DNA of 8,656 nt from an uncultured Opitutia bacterium (lineage in GTDB: Bacteria; Verrucomicrobiota; Verrucomicrobiia; Opitutales; UBA953). Positions 1 to 7,236 of the stretch are shown in pieces (the stretch's first letter is position 1; every line of letters starts with the position of its first letter). Position numbers and translations under genes: made by a program. The stretch lies in assembly GCA_903882335.1 (NCBI GenBank), contig CAIRWP010000086.1, forward strand, positions 1-8,656, in the 5' to 3' direction. A model generated the notes under the pieces. That model had not been told where the DNA came from. It saw only the letters and a program-made list of their open reading frames with translations, and made no database searches.

Positions 1-209
1 AAGTGAAATTAACTATTAAGCTTTCAGAACGTGCATCGGCAGCGAAAGCCGGCGCAAAGTTCATTGCACAAAGTGTACCACACCGCCGATCGTAGCGTAT
101 GTCGATAAAACCAATGCGCCCTATCAGTCTAATCGATAGCCGCCGACTCTGAGGCTAGAGAGCTCATGCACTAGCTAGGTGCGTCTCACCTGCGGAATAA
201 CGGATTGGG
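1..209. other. Intergenic region, low GC, no gene recognised
   Basis: Positions 1-180 are about 49% GC by count, against roughly 70% in the genes that follow. I find no credible reading frame, tRNA or known RNA here. Only weak inverted repeats are visible: GCTTTC at 20-25 with GAAAGC at 44-49, GTGCA at 31-35 with TGCAC at 65-69, CTATC at 121-125 with GATAG at 135-139, and AGGTG at 177-181 with CACCT at 187-191. On the minus strand the 20-49 inverted repeat is followed by an AT-rich run (positions 19 to 1), so it could weakly terminate transcripts coming from the tRNA gene, but it lacks a proper T tract. The composition could reflect an old insertion or simply relaxed noncoding sequence. Confidence 0.5.
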
Positions 210-222
210 GTAGTCACAGTTT

Positions 223-264
223 TCATCCCTCCCTCCCCACCCTTCGGGCGGAGAGGGAGGGATT
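223..264. repeat. 42-bp palindromic repeat, copy 1
   Basis: This sequence is identical over all 42 bases to positions 350-391. It folds into a hairpin with arms 225-242 and 246-263 (16 of 18 positions paired, mismatches at 239/249 and 236/252) and a TTC loop. Arms are C/T-rich on one side and G/A-rich on the other. A further inverted pair, GTAGTC (210-215) and GACTAC (265-270), flanks the hairpin. Its last 16 bases (249-264) match the 3' end of the neighbouring tRNA-Ser gene, yet no tRNA is attached here. It may be a REP-like dispersed palindrome or a remnant of a duplicated tRNA 3' end. Confidence 0.85.
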
Positions 265-342
265 GACTACGCTGCGCTCCGGGCCTGACGGCCCAATGCC
301 TGCGGCATCGCCTGCTCGGCCTAGCGGCCTTCGCCGAACCCA

Positions 343-349
<7 letters not shown>
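265..349. repeat. Spacer made of consecutive short palindromes
   Basis: The 85 bp between the two 42-bp copies are mostly small inverted repeats in series: GGGCC-TGAC-GGCCC at 281-294, ATGCC-TGC-GGCAT at 296-308, GGCC-TAGC-GGCC at 318-329, and the perfect GAACCC-AA-GGGTTC at 336-349. This layout resembles mosaic interspersed palindromic elements rather than a gene. The last unit also pairs with the T-arm sequence of the adjacent tRNA. The hairpins lack T tracts, so they do not look like intrinsic terminators. Confidence 0.6.
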
Positions 350-460
<111 letters not shown>

Positions 461-469
461 GTGTCGAGG

Positions 470-498
470 ATTCAAGGGTCGCCGGGGTTTCCTCTCAA
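470..498 (-). promoter_or_regulatory. Likely sigma70-type promoter of tRNA-Ser
   Basis: On the minus strand TTGAGA (498-493; 5 of 6 matches to TTGACA) is followed after exactly 17 nt by TTGAAT (475-470; 4 of 6 matches to TATAAT). Transcription would begin near 463, a few bases before the mature tRNA 5' end at 460. The spacing and position fit a short-leader tRNA promoter. This rests on consensus match alone. Confidence 0.5.
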
Positions 499-570
499 GC
501 GGATTCGGAGGATTACCCTTGGTCTTTCTCCTGTTTTCCCCTGCGCCAAGAGTTCGGCTTGGCTCGGCGC

Positions 571-1704
571 ATGAGCACCTGCGACCGCGTGGAGGAAATC
601 GAGGGTCCTTACGGTCCCTTCGCCATCGGCGAACGGGCGATCCAACGTCTGTGGGCCTCCGGCGAGGTGCGCGGCCCGATGCCCGCCGCTTCCGGGGCGA
701 CGGTCGAGGTCGTGAGTCCGGGCGATTGGAACCGCGGGGCGGGGCCGGATTTCCTGGGCGCGGAACTGCGCGTGGGAGGTCGCCGGGTGCGCGGGGATGT
801 CGAGATCCACCTGCGCTGCGGCGACTGGGAAGCGCACGGCCACCAGAAGGACCCTCGCTTCGGCGGCGTGGTGCTGCATGCGGTGCTGCTTCCCGGCCTG
901 CGCACGGTGCAGACGGCCAGCGGCCATGAGCCCGAGGCGGTCGTGCTGCTCCCGCACCTGCCGCGCGACCTCGAGGACCTCGCCGAGGAGGATGCCTTGC
1001 TGGAGCTGCGCGGCCGGGCGGGCGAGGTGGCCCGGCGCGTCCGCGCGGCGGAGGAAGAACTGACGCGCGGGCTGCGGCGCCGGGCGACCCTGCGCTGGGC
1101 GGCGAAACAGCGCCTGGCCCGACAGCGGATCCGCGAGGTCGGCTGGGAGGCCGCCTGCCATGAATTGGTGATGGAGTCGCTCGGGCTCGGCGGCAACCGG
1201 GGCCCGATGTGCGAGCTCGCCCGCAGCCATGCGCCCGCGGAGATGCTGCTGCTCGGGCTCGACGGGCTCTACATGGAGAAGTGCGGCCGCTGGCGCCTGC
1301 GCGGGCTGCGCCCGGCGGGCCACCCGTACCGCCGGCTGGCCCAATACCTCGAGCTGAACCGCCTGCGTCCCGATTGGCGCGCCGAACTGAAGGCCTGGGG
1401 CGCGGAGCTGCCCGCGGTCCCCTTGCCCGGCCATCGCCGTCGGCTGATCGACGAGCTCCTTTGCCATGTGTTGCCGGACGGTCGCGCGGACACCCTGGCG
1501 ATCAACGCGCTCCTGCCCTTGCTGACCGCGCCCCGTGCGCCGCTCGCGGATGTCTGGATGGATTGGCCGCCAGGCAACCACCCGGAGGATGTCCGCGAGG
1601 CCCGCCAACACCTCGGGCTCGAGGGCCCGGCCCGCAACTGGGAGGTGCAGGGCATCCTCGATGTGATCCGCCGGACGAACGCGGGCGCGCCGACGCCGGA
1701 CTAG
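571..1704 (+). CDS. DUF2851 family protein
   Basis: This 377-residue protein is recognised as DUF2851, a family of unknown function. The signature is clear in the N-terminal third: PGDWNRGAGPDFLGAEL (residues 50-66), then GDVEIH (75-80), DWEAHGHQKD (85-94) and VVLHAVLL (100-107). Further family-like blocks are the basic stretch RW..KQRLARQR (175-186), the GGNR region (207-210), LRGLRPAGHPYRRLAQ (243-258) and a C-terminal NWEVQGILDVIRR (356-368). The conserved D, E and H residues suggest a metal-binding or nuclease-like core, but this is inference. The frame is open back to 433, but that ATG lies inside the tRNA gene, so the ATG at 571 is preferred; it has no clear Shine-Dalgarno sequence. A GTG at 589 is an alternative. 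There is no signal peptide or membrane segment. The gene stands alone on the plus strand, divergent from tRNA-Ser and convergent with sufS, whose stop codon overlaps its own. Confidence 0.85.
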   Translation: MSTCDRVEEIEGPYGPFAIGERAIQRLWASGEVRGPMPAASGATVEVVSPGDWNRGAGPDFLGAELRVGGRRVRGDVEIHLRCGDWEAHGHQKDPRFGGVVLHAVLLPGLRTVQTASGHEPEAVVLLPHLPRDLEDLAEEDALLELRGRAGEVARRVRAAEEELTRGLRRRATLRWAAKQRLARQRIREVGWEAACHELVMESLGLGGNRGPMCELARSHAPAEMLLLGLDGLYMEKCGRWRLRGLRPAGHPYRRLAQYLELNRLRPDWRAELKAWGAELPAVPLPGHRRRLIDELLCHVLPDGRADTLAINALLPLLTAPRAPLADVWMDWPPGNHPEDVREARQHLGLEGPARNWEVQGILDVIRRTNAGAPTPD

Positions 1705-2921
1705 GCCATCATCCGCCGGACCTTCTCGAGCGAGGCGCCGAGGCGCTCGACTTCCTCCATCGTATTGTAGAACGCGAAGGAGGCGCGGGCGGTGCCGGGC
1801 AGGCCGAGGTGCTTCATGAGGGGCATGCAGCAGTGGTGGCCGGTGCGGATGGCGATACCGTCCGCGTCGAGCAGCGTGCCGATATCGTGCGGATGGCCGC
1901 CCTCGATGAGGAAGGAGATCACGGCGACCTTCTCCGCGGCCTCGCCGACGATCGTCAGGCCGGGGATGGCCCGGAGGCGCGCGGTCGCGGCGGCGAGCAA
2001 CGCCTGCTCGTGCGCGTGCGCGGCGGCCTGGATCGGCATCACGTATTCCAACGCGACGCCCAGGGCGATGGCGCCCGAGATGTCCGGTGTGCCGGCTTCG
2101 AAACGCTCCGGGGCCTCGCGGTAGGTCGTGCCGGCGAAGTCGACCTTGCGGATCATGTCCCCGCCGAACTGGTAAGGCGGCAACGTATCCAGGAGCTCGG
2201 GGCGACCCCACAGCACGCCGATGCCGGTCGGGCCGAAGGTCTTGTGGCCGGAGAAGGCGTAGAAGTCGCAGCCCAGCGCAGGGACGTCGACCCGGAAGTG
2301 GGCGGCGGCCTGGCAGCCGTCGATGAGGACGGTGGCGCCGACGGCCTTGGCGAGACGGGTCATCTCGGCCGCCGGATTCACCGTGCCGAGCGCGTTGGAG
2401 ACGTGCGTGAACGCGACGAGTTTGGTGCGGGCCGAGAGCAGGCCGCGGAACGCGAGCAGATCGATGTCGCCACGCGGGGTGACGGGGGCGACGACGATCT
2501 TGGCGCCGGTGCGCTCGGCGATGACCTGCCAGGGTACGATGTTCGCGTGGTGCTCGAGCTGGGTCAGGAGGATCTCATCCCCGGCCCGGAGGTGCGTCCG
2601 GCCCCAGCATTCGGCGACGAGGTTGATGCCCTCGGTGGCGCCGCGGACGAAGACGCAGCCGCGGGAGGAGGTCAGCCCGAGGAACCGGGCCACGACCTCG
2701 CGGGCGCGCTCGTAGGCGGCGGTGGCCTCCTCGCTCAGGAGGTGGACGCCGCGGTGCACGTTGGCGTTCTGCTCCGCGTAGTAACGCCGGAGCGCCTCGA
2801 TCACGACCGCCGGCTTCTGCGAGGTGGCGGCGTTGTCGAGGTAGGTCAGCGGGCGGCCATGCACCAGCCGCCCGAGGATCGGGAAGTCTGGGCGCACGGT
2901 CGCGACATCGAAGGCGGACAT
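1701..2921 (-). CDS. sufS: Cysteine desulfurase, SufS type (group II)
   Basis: This PLP enzyme removes sulfur from L-cysteine as an enzyme-bound persulfide, giving alanine, and supplies Fe-S cluster assembly in the cytoplasm. The 406-residue length matches E. coli SufS. Visible landmarks are YLDNAATSQKP (27-37), LEHHAN with the PLP-stacking His124 (122-127), DGCQ (201-204), the PLP lysine K227 in SGHKTFGPTG (224-233), and the catalytic cysteine loop RTGHHCCMPLM (359-369) with Cys364. An alanine usually follows that cysteine; here it is a second cysteine, Cys365. No other suf genes are in view, so the sulfur acceptor is unknown. The ATG at 2921 starts 53 nt after ftsZ; there is no terminator or clear promoter in that gap, so cotranscription with ftsZ is likely. 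The frame stays open upstream into ftsZ, but homology starts at this ATG. No Shine-Dalgarno sequence is evident. The stop overlaps the convergent DUF2851 stop. Confidence 0.93.
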   Translation of the reverse strand: MSAFDVATVRPDFPILGRLVHGRPLTYLDNAATSQKPAVVIEALRRYYAEQNANVHRGVHLLSEEATAAYERAREVVARFLGLTSSRGCVFVRGATEGINLVAECWGRTHLRAGDEILLTQLEHHANIVPWQVIAERTGAKIVVAPVTPRGDIDLLAFRGLLSARTKLVAFTHVSNALGTVNPAAEMTRLAKAVGATVLIDGCQAAAHFRVDVPALGCDFYAFSGHKTFGPTGIGVLWGRPELLDTLPPYQFGGDMIRKVDFAGTTYREAPERFEAGTPDISGAIALGVALEYVMPIQAAAHAHEQALLAAATARLRAIPGLTIVGEAAEKVAVISFLIEGGHPHDIGTLLDADGIAIRTGHHCCMPLMKHLGLPGTARASFAFYNTMEEVERLGASLEKVRRMMA

Positions 2922-2974
2922 GGAGGGCACCGTAGGCGGACGTGCGCGGGGCGCAACCGGGAAGCGACTTTCGC
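2922..2974 (-). other. ftsZ-sufS gap, no terminator seen
   Basis: This 53-bp gap is the largest between the minus-strand genes. It contains one weak hairpin, TGCGC-GGG-GCGCA at 2943-2955 (5 bp), with no T tract, and no convincing promoter hexamers or Shine-Dalgarno sequence before sufS. Read-through from ftsZ into sufS is the simplest reading. Confidence 0.4.
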
Positions 2975-4102
2975 TCAGCCCGCGGGCAGGCGCACGGCCT
3001 TGCGGATGTAGGTGGGGACGTCGACGTCCTGTCCTTCGATGAAGGTCATGGGCGTGCCGCCGAACTGTCCGCGGCGCAGGGTCTCCTCGGTCGCGAACCC
3101 GAAGAGCGGCTGGCCCGCGTCGACGGCCTTCGCGCCTTTCTTCGGCTTGGGCGCGGGCTTGGGCGCCGGCAGGGAGGCGCCGAGCACGGAGACCTCGACG
3201 CGGTCGCCGAGGGCGGGGTCGATGCGGGCGCAGAGGAGCGTGGTGGTCTCGCCCCCGAACCGGAGCCGGACGGCGCCGACGGCCTCGAAGGCGTCCGCGC
3301 TCGTCAGCGCGGGTCCGCCCGCGACGGCGACGAAGAGCGCGGCGACCTTGGTCACCGCCCCGGGCGCGTGCGCCAAGGGACAGCTGCCGGCGGCCCGCGC
3401 CGCCTGGAGGGCCGCGCCGGGACCGGCGCCGACGCCGTAGGCGAAGAGGGTCGGCGAACCGGGGCTCGCGAGGATGCCGCGCAGCGCGGCGGGATCGACG
3501 GGCACGAGCGCGCCGGGTTCGAAGGCGGCGGCGAGCGCCCGCAGCGCGCCGCCGACCCAGGCGTCCGCGGCCGCGAAGGATTCCGAGAGGGGCGCCTCGG
3601 TGGAGACCTGCTGCAGGAGGAGGTCGTTGTGCACGAACACGAGGCCGTGGGCCTTCTGGCCCAGCGCGACCGCGCCTTCGTTCGCCTGGCGCATCCGCCG
3701 TTCGCCCTCGTGCGAGAACGGCATCGTGGCGAAGGCGAGGACGGTGGCGCCGGCCTCGGCGGCGAGGCGGGCCACGACCGAAGCCGCGCCGCTGCCGGTA
3801 CCGCCGCCGAGCCCGGTCACCAGCACGACCAGCGGGACCCCGGTGAACGCCCGCCGCAGGGCGGCTTCCTCGGCCTCCGCGGCGACGGCCCCGAGGGCCG
3901 GCTCGCCGCCGGTGCCCATGCCGCGGGTCTGCGCCCGCCCGACCTGCAGCGCGGCGCCCGGACCGCCGTCGGCGACGAGGCGCGCGTCGGTGTCCACGCG
4001 CAGGACCTGCACGTCCGCGGGCAAGCCCGGCGCCAGGCGCGCGACCATCGCGCAACCGGCGCCGCCGAGGCCGACGAGGAGGATGGCGGGGGCGCGTTCC
4101 AT
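2975..4102 (-). CDS. ftsZ: Cell division protein FtsZ, divergent
   Basis: FtsZ is the tubulin-like GTPase that forms the division ring. This 375-residue protein is recognisable but divergent. It has the glycine-rich T1 loop VGLGGAG (10-16), TRGMGTGGEP (59-68), the tubulin signature GLGGGTGSG (97-105), MPFSHEGERRM (127-137) and ND at 159-160. A short Pro/Lys/Ala linker begins near 310, and the C-terminal peptide DVPTYIRK (361-368) matches the FtsA-binding tail. Several key residues differ from the usual pattern: the T2 motif NTD is DTD (37-39), the N of the FGAAND helix is D180, and the T7 catalytic loop NxDxxD reads PVDPAA (201-206), keeping only D203. Reduced or altered GTPase activity is possible. 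The ATG is 2 nt after the ftsA stop (TGA GC ATG), which points to translational coupling; no Shine-Dalgarno is seen. Its position after ftsQ and ftsA supports the identity. Confidence 0.93.
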   Translation of the reverse strand: MERAPAILLVGLGGAGCAMVARLAPGLPADVQVLRVDTDARLVADGGPGAALQVGRAQTRGMGTGGEPALGAVAAEAEEAALRRAFTGVPLVVLVTGLGGGTGSGAASVVARLAAEAGATVLAFATMPFSHEGERRMRQANEGAVALGQKAHGLVFVHNDLLLQQVSTEAPLSESFAAADAWVGGALRALAAAFEPGALVPVDPAALRGILASPGSPTLFAYGVGAGPGAALQAARAAGSCPLAHAPGAVTKVAALFVAVAGGPALTSADAFEAVGAVRLRFGGETTTLLCARIDPALGDRVEVSVLGASLPAPKPAPKPKKGAKAVDAGQPLFGFATEETLRRGQFGGTPMTFIEGQDVDVPTYIRKAVRLPAG

Positions 4103-4104
4103 GC

Positions 4105-5346
4105 TCAGAAACGGAAGAGGTCGCGGAGCGTCGCGAGGAACCCGGTCGGGCGGCGGCGCGGCGGCGGGGCGTCGGTGATGGCGGCGGTCATCATGCCGAC
4201 GACGCCGGCGTACTCGGGCTTGCGGAAGGATTCGACCTCGAAGGCCGGCACGCCTACGCGGGCGGGCAGCCCGAGCACCAGTTGCACGGCCTCGGCGGCG
4301 TCCTGCAGGTTGGCGGAGCCGCCCGTGAGGATGACGCCGGAGGGCAGCAGGTGCTGGTCGAGCTTCGTCGGGTGGTCGGGGAAGATCTGGTCGAGCTGGC
4401 GCAGCACGTCCTTGCGGACGAAATCCAGCGTCTCCTGGTAGCGCAGCGAGCTGACCTTGGTGATGGTCCCGCGGTTGAACTGCTGATCGCCCAGGCCGCG
4501 GTCGCCGTCCTTCCAGATGGTCTGGTTGAGGTCGGTGTCGCGGTGCACCGCCGAGGCGAAGCGCTGCTTGAGGTCCTCCGCGGTCTCGCGGCTGACGCGC
4601 AACCCGACGCTCAGGTCGTTGGTGATGTGCTCCCCGCCGACCGGGATGGAGCCGGCGCAGAGGATGTGCTCCTTGTAGTAGAGGATCCAGTCGGTGGTGC
4701 CGGCGCCCATGTCGATGAGCAGCACCCCGCCCTGCTTCTCGGCCTCGGTCGCGACGGCGCAGGCCGCGGCATGCGAGGCGAGGATGAAGTCGCGCAGCAT
4801 CATGCTCATGGCATTCACCATGCCCACGCGCAGGCGAAGGTTGGCTTCGTCCATCGTGACGCGCCAGAAGAGGACCTCGAGCCGGCGGCCCGTCATGCCC
4901 ACCGGGTTGACCACGGGACGGTTGTCCAGGATCGTCGGCTGGCGCATGTAGAGGATGGTCGCCCGGCCGGCCGGGGGCTCGAGCCGCTTGGCCGAGGCCA
5001 CCGCGTCGAACAGGTCCTGGCGCGTCACGCGGCCGTCCGCCGCCGGCACGGAGATGATACCCTTCACGCGCTCGCCCTCGGCGGCCGGCCCGGACATGGA
5101 GAGGTAGATCTCGGCCAGCGCCCGGCCGGCGCCGCGCTCGACGTCGTTGACGACCTCGTGGACGCAGCGCTGGAGTTTCTCGAGGTCGGTGACGGTGCCC
5201 TTGACGACCCCGTCGGTGCGCCGCTCGGAGTAGCTGAGCATGCGGGCCTTACCGTCGATGAGCTGGCCGACGAGGGCGACGGTCTTGTGCGTGCCGACGT
5301 CGATGACGGCGATGAGCGAAGGCAGGGACGGGGGCGGGGGTTTCAT
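4105..5346 (-). CDS. ftsA: Cell division protein FtsA
   Basis: FtsA is an actin-fold ATPase that tethers FtsZ filaments to the inner face of the membrane and recruits later divisome proteins. This 413-residue protein is close to the usual length (E. coli 420). It shows the actin-family phosphate-1 motif AVIDVGTHKT (13-22), the phosphate-2 motif LLIDMGAGTTD (209-219) and the adenosine motif VILTGGSANLQD (338-349). The FtsA-specific 1C subdomain falls at about 85-165. After a proline/arginine stretch the C-terminal helix TGFLATLRDLFRF (401-413) is amphipathic, as expected of the membrane-targeting sequence. The start codon overlaps the ftsQ stop in ATGA, the main reason for choosing the ATG at 5346 over upstream starts in the same open frame. 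No Shine-Dalgarno sequence is visible, so translation is probably coupled. ftsZ follows after 2 nt. Confidence 0.96.
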   Translation of the reverse strand: MKPPPPSLPSLIAVIDVGTHKTVALVGQLIDGKARMLSYSERRTDGVVKGTVTDLEKLQRCVHEVVNDVERGAGRALAEIYLSMSGPAAEGERVKGIISVPAADGRVTRQDLFDAVASAKRLEPPAGRATILYMRQPTILDNRPVVNPVGMTGRRLEVLFWRVTMDEANLRLRVGMVNAMSMMLRDFILASHAAACAVATEAEKQGGVLLIDMGAGTTDWILYYKEHILCAGSIPVGGEHITNDLSVGLRVSRETAEDLKQRFASAVHRDTDLNQTIWKDGDRGLGDQQFNRGTITKVSSLRYQETLDFVRKDVLRQLDQIFPDHPTKLDQHLLPSGVILTGGSANLQDAAEAVQLVLGLPARVGVPAFEVESFRKPEYAGVVGMMTAAITDAPPPRRRPTGFLATLRDLFRF

Positions 5347-6314
5347 CGGGTGACGGGGACGAGGCGGGGTTCGGGGACGGGTTTGGGACCGGTGCGATTG
5401 AGGATGTTGAGTTTGAGGACGTAGGCGGGGGCCGTGGCGTCGGGCCGGCGCAGGAGGGACTCGAGGTCGAGCGCCTTGAGGATGCCGAACTCCTCGCGCC
5501 AGCGGGCCGTCGAGAAGACGACCTCGGCCAGCGCCGGCCGGTCCGCCGGCTGGCTGCCGGGGCGCAGGACGACGCGAAACGAGGAGCCGGGGGCGTCCTC
5601 GTGCGCGCCGAAGCAATCGGCCAGCGAGACCGCGGCCCACTGGTTGTAGAAGGCCCGGTAACGTTCGCCCATGGCCGTGGCGAGGAACGGCCCCGCGATC
5701 TCCGCGCCCTCGACGACCATCGCGTCGCCGCTGCCCGTCGAGCGGTAGTTCACGACCTCGGGGAGGCCGCGCACGGCGGCGGCGGGGTAGCCGGCGCCGG
5801 CGAAGGTGACGCCGGTCGGGTCCAGCAGGCGCACGATCATCGGACCGGTCGGCGGCGTCACCACGAGCCGAGCCACGGCCTTGCGCTCGGTGAGGCGGAT
5901 ATTGAGGACGCCGTCCGGCCCGCGACCGACGTCGGCGGCCAGGATCTGGTTATCCTGCTGCAGCTCCGCCTTAATCGATCGCACGTCGCGCGCGGCCCCT
6001 TCCGGGTGCGCAGCGAGGAGGCGCCGCACGACGTCGGCGTCCAGGAGACCGTCGGTCTTGAACCGGAGGCCGCCCTCGGCCGGGGGCGTCGCCGTTGCGC
6101 CCTCGTCGACCACGTACCACAGCAACCCGCCGAGCAGCGCGAAGAAAAGCAGGGTCAACGCGACAGGCAGGCGCGTGCGCACCGCACGGCGCCGACCGAT
6201 GGCGTCGCCCGGCACGGGGTTCACGGACTGCGGGACGAGCGCGCGCCAATCGCGGTCCTTCGGGCCGGGGAAGGTCTCGGGGCGCTTGCCGAAAAGTCGT
6301 CGGAAGAGGCTCAT
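5343..6314 (-). CDS. ftsQ: Cell division protein FtsQ/DivIB
   Basis: FtsQ is a bitopic membrane protein that links the divisome to septal wall synthesis through FtsB and FtsL. This 323-residue protein has a basic cytoplasmic N-terminus (1-49, with an RRRAVRTR run before the membrane), one hydrophobic segment at about 50-69, then a POTRA-like region at about 82-145 ending in LNIRLTERKAVARL. A beta-domain follows with the family-like block VRLLDPTGVTF (161-171) and the LPEVV that follows it. The tail after about 305 is proline-rich. Primary sequence conservation in this family is low, so the call rests on topology, these weak motifs and the position between ddl and ftsA. The ATG at 6314 is 1 nt after the ddl stop (TGA C ATG), and its stop overlaps the ftsA start. 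No Shine-Dalgarno sequence is seen. Confidence 0.88.
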   Translation of the reverse strand: MSLFRRLFGKRPETFPGPKDRDWRALVPQSVNPVPGDAIGRRRAVRTRLPVALTLLFFALLGGLLWYVVDEGATATPPAEGGLRFKTDGLLDADVVRRLLAAHPEGAARDVRSIKAELQQDNQILAADVGRGPDGVLNIRLTERKAVARLVVTPPTGPMIVRLLDPTGVTFAGAGYPAAAVRGLPEVVNYRSTGSGDAMVVEGAEIAGPFLATAMGERYRAFYNQWAAVSLADCFGAHEDAPGSSFRVVLRPGSQPADRPALAEVVFSTARWREEFGILKALDLESLLRRPDATAPAYVLKLNILNRTGPKPVPEPRLVPVTR

Positions 6315-6315
6315 G

Positions 6316-7236
6316 TCAGGTGGGGACGCCGGCGGCGCGGGCGAGCGCGGGCGCGATCATGCGCCGCACGAGCGCGGGGAAGTCCAGGCCCACGCACGAC
6401 GCGCTCTTGGGCATCAGGCTGGTCTCGGTCATGCCCGGCAGGGTGTTGATCTCGAGGAAATAGAAGCGGCCGTCGGGCTCGAGCATGACGTCGGCGCGCG
6501 CGAAATCACGGCAACCGGCGGCGGCGAAGAGGCGGCCGGCCGCGGCGGCGATGGCGGCGGTCGGGCCCGGCTCCAGTTGGGCCGGGAAGCGGTACTCCGA
6601 GGCGCCCTTGGTGTACTTCGTCCGGTAATCGTAGACGCCGGTAAGTGCCACGATTTCCACGAGCCCCATCGGCTGGCCGTCCAGTAGACCGAGGGAGAAC
6701 TCGCGGCCGCGCAGCCGGCGCTCGGCCATCCAGCGACCGGAGGCCGGCACGGCGGCGAGGGCCTCGGCGATCGCCGCCACGCCTACCGGCAGGAAGAGAC
6801 CGACGCTGCTGCCTTGGTCGGAGGGCTTGAGGACGATCTCCTCGCCCAAGGCGGCGACCAGCTCGGCCGCGGTCGGCTTCGCTTCGCCGGCGAAGGCCAC
6901 CTCGGGGATGGCCGGCACGCCGGCCGACCGCATCGCGTGCTTGGTCGCGACCTTGTCCATGCAGAGGCGACTGGCCGCGGCGGAGCAACCCGCGAAGGCG
7001 ATGCCCCGGGCCTCAAGTTCGCCTTGGATCCCGCCGTCCTCGCCCCACCCGCCGTGCAGCGCAGGGAACACGACGTGACGAGCGGGGTCGAGCCAGGCGG
7101 GCAAGGTGTCGGTCGCCAGTTCGACGAGGCGCGCGCCGGGCACGGCTCCGGTCACCGCCCGGCCGGAGCGGAGCGAAACCTCGCTTTCCGAGGAGCGTCC
7201 GCCGCACAGGACGATGATCTCGCGGGCGGCGCTCAC
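6316..7236 (-). CDS. ddl: D-alanine--D-alanine ligase
   Basis: Ddl joins two D-alanines using ATP (ATP-grasp fold) in the cytoplasm; the dipeptide is then added to UDP-MurNAc-tripeptide by MurF. With the GTG start the protein is 306 residues, the same length as E. coli DdlB. Visible motifs are CGGRSSESEVSLRSG (11-25, with the catalytic-type E17), PALHGGWGEDGG (58-69), MDKVATK (93-99), LKPSDQGSSVG (136-146), the substrate-loop YDYRTKY (202-208), ARADVML with R247 and D249 (246-252), and LEINTLPGMT (261-270) with the metal ligands E262 and N264. I chose the GTG at 7236 because it overlaps the murB stop as GTGA and has GGAGG 8 nt upstream. An ATG at 7251 would add five residues but consumes that ribosome site. 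ftsQ follows after 1 nt. Confidence 0.95.
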   Translation of the reverse strand: MSAAREIIVLCGGRSSESEVSLRSGRAVTGAVPGARLVELATDTLPAWLDPARHVVFPALHGGWGEDGGIQGELEARGIAFAGCSAAASRLCMDKVATKHAMRSAGVPAIPEVAFAGEAKPTAAELVAALGEEIVLKPSDQGSSVGLFLPVGVAAIAEALAAVPASGRWMAERRLRGREFSLGLLDGQPMGLVEIVALTGVYDYRTKYTKGASEYRFPAQLEPGPTAAIAAAAGRLFAAAGCRDFARADVMLEPDGRFYFLEINTLPGMTETSLMPKSASCVGLDFPALVRRMIAPALARAAGVPT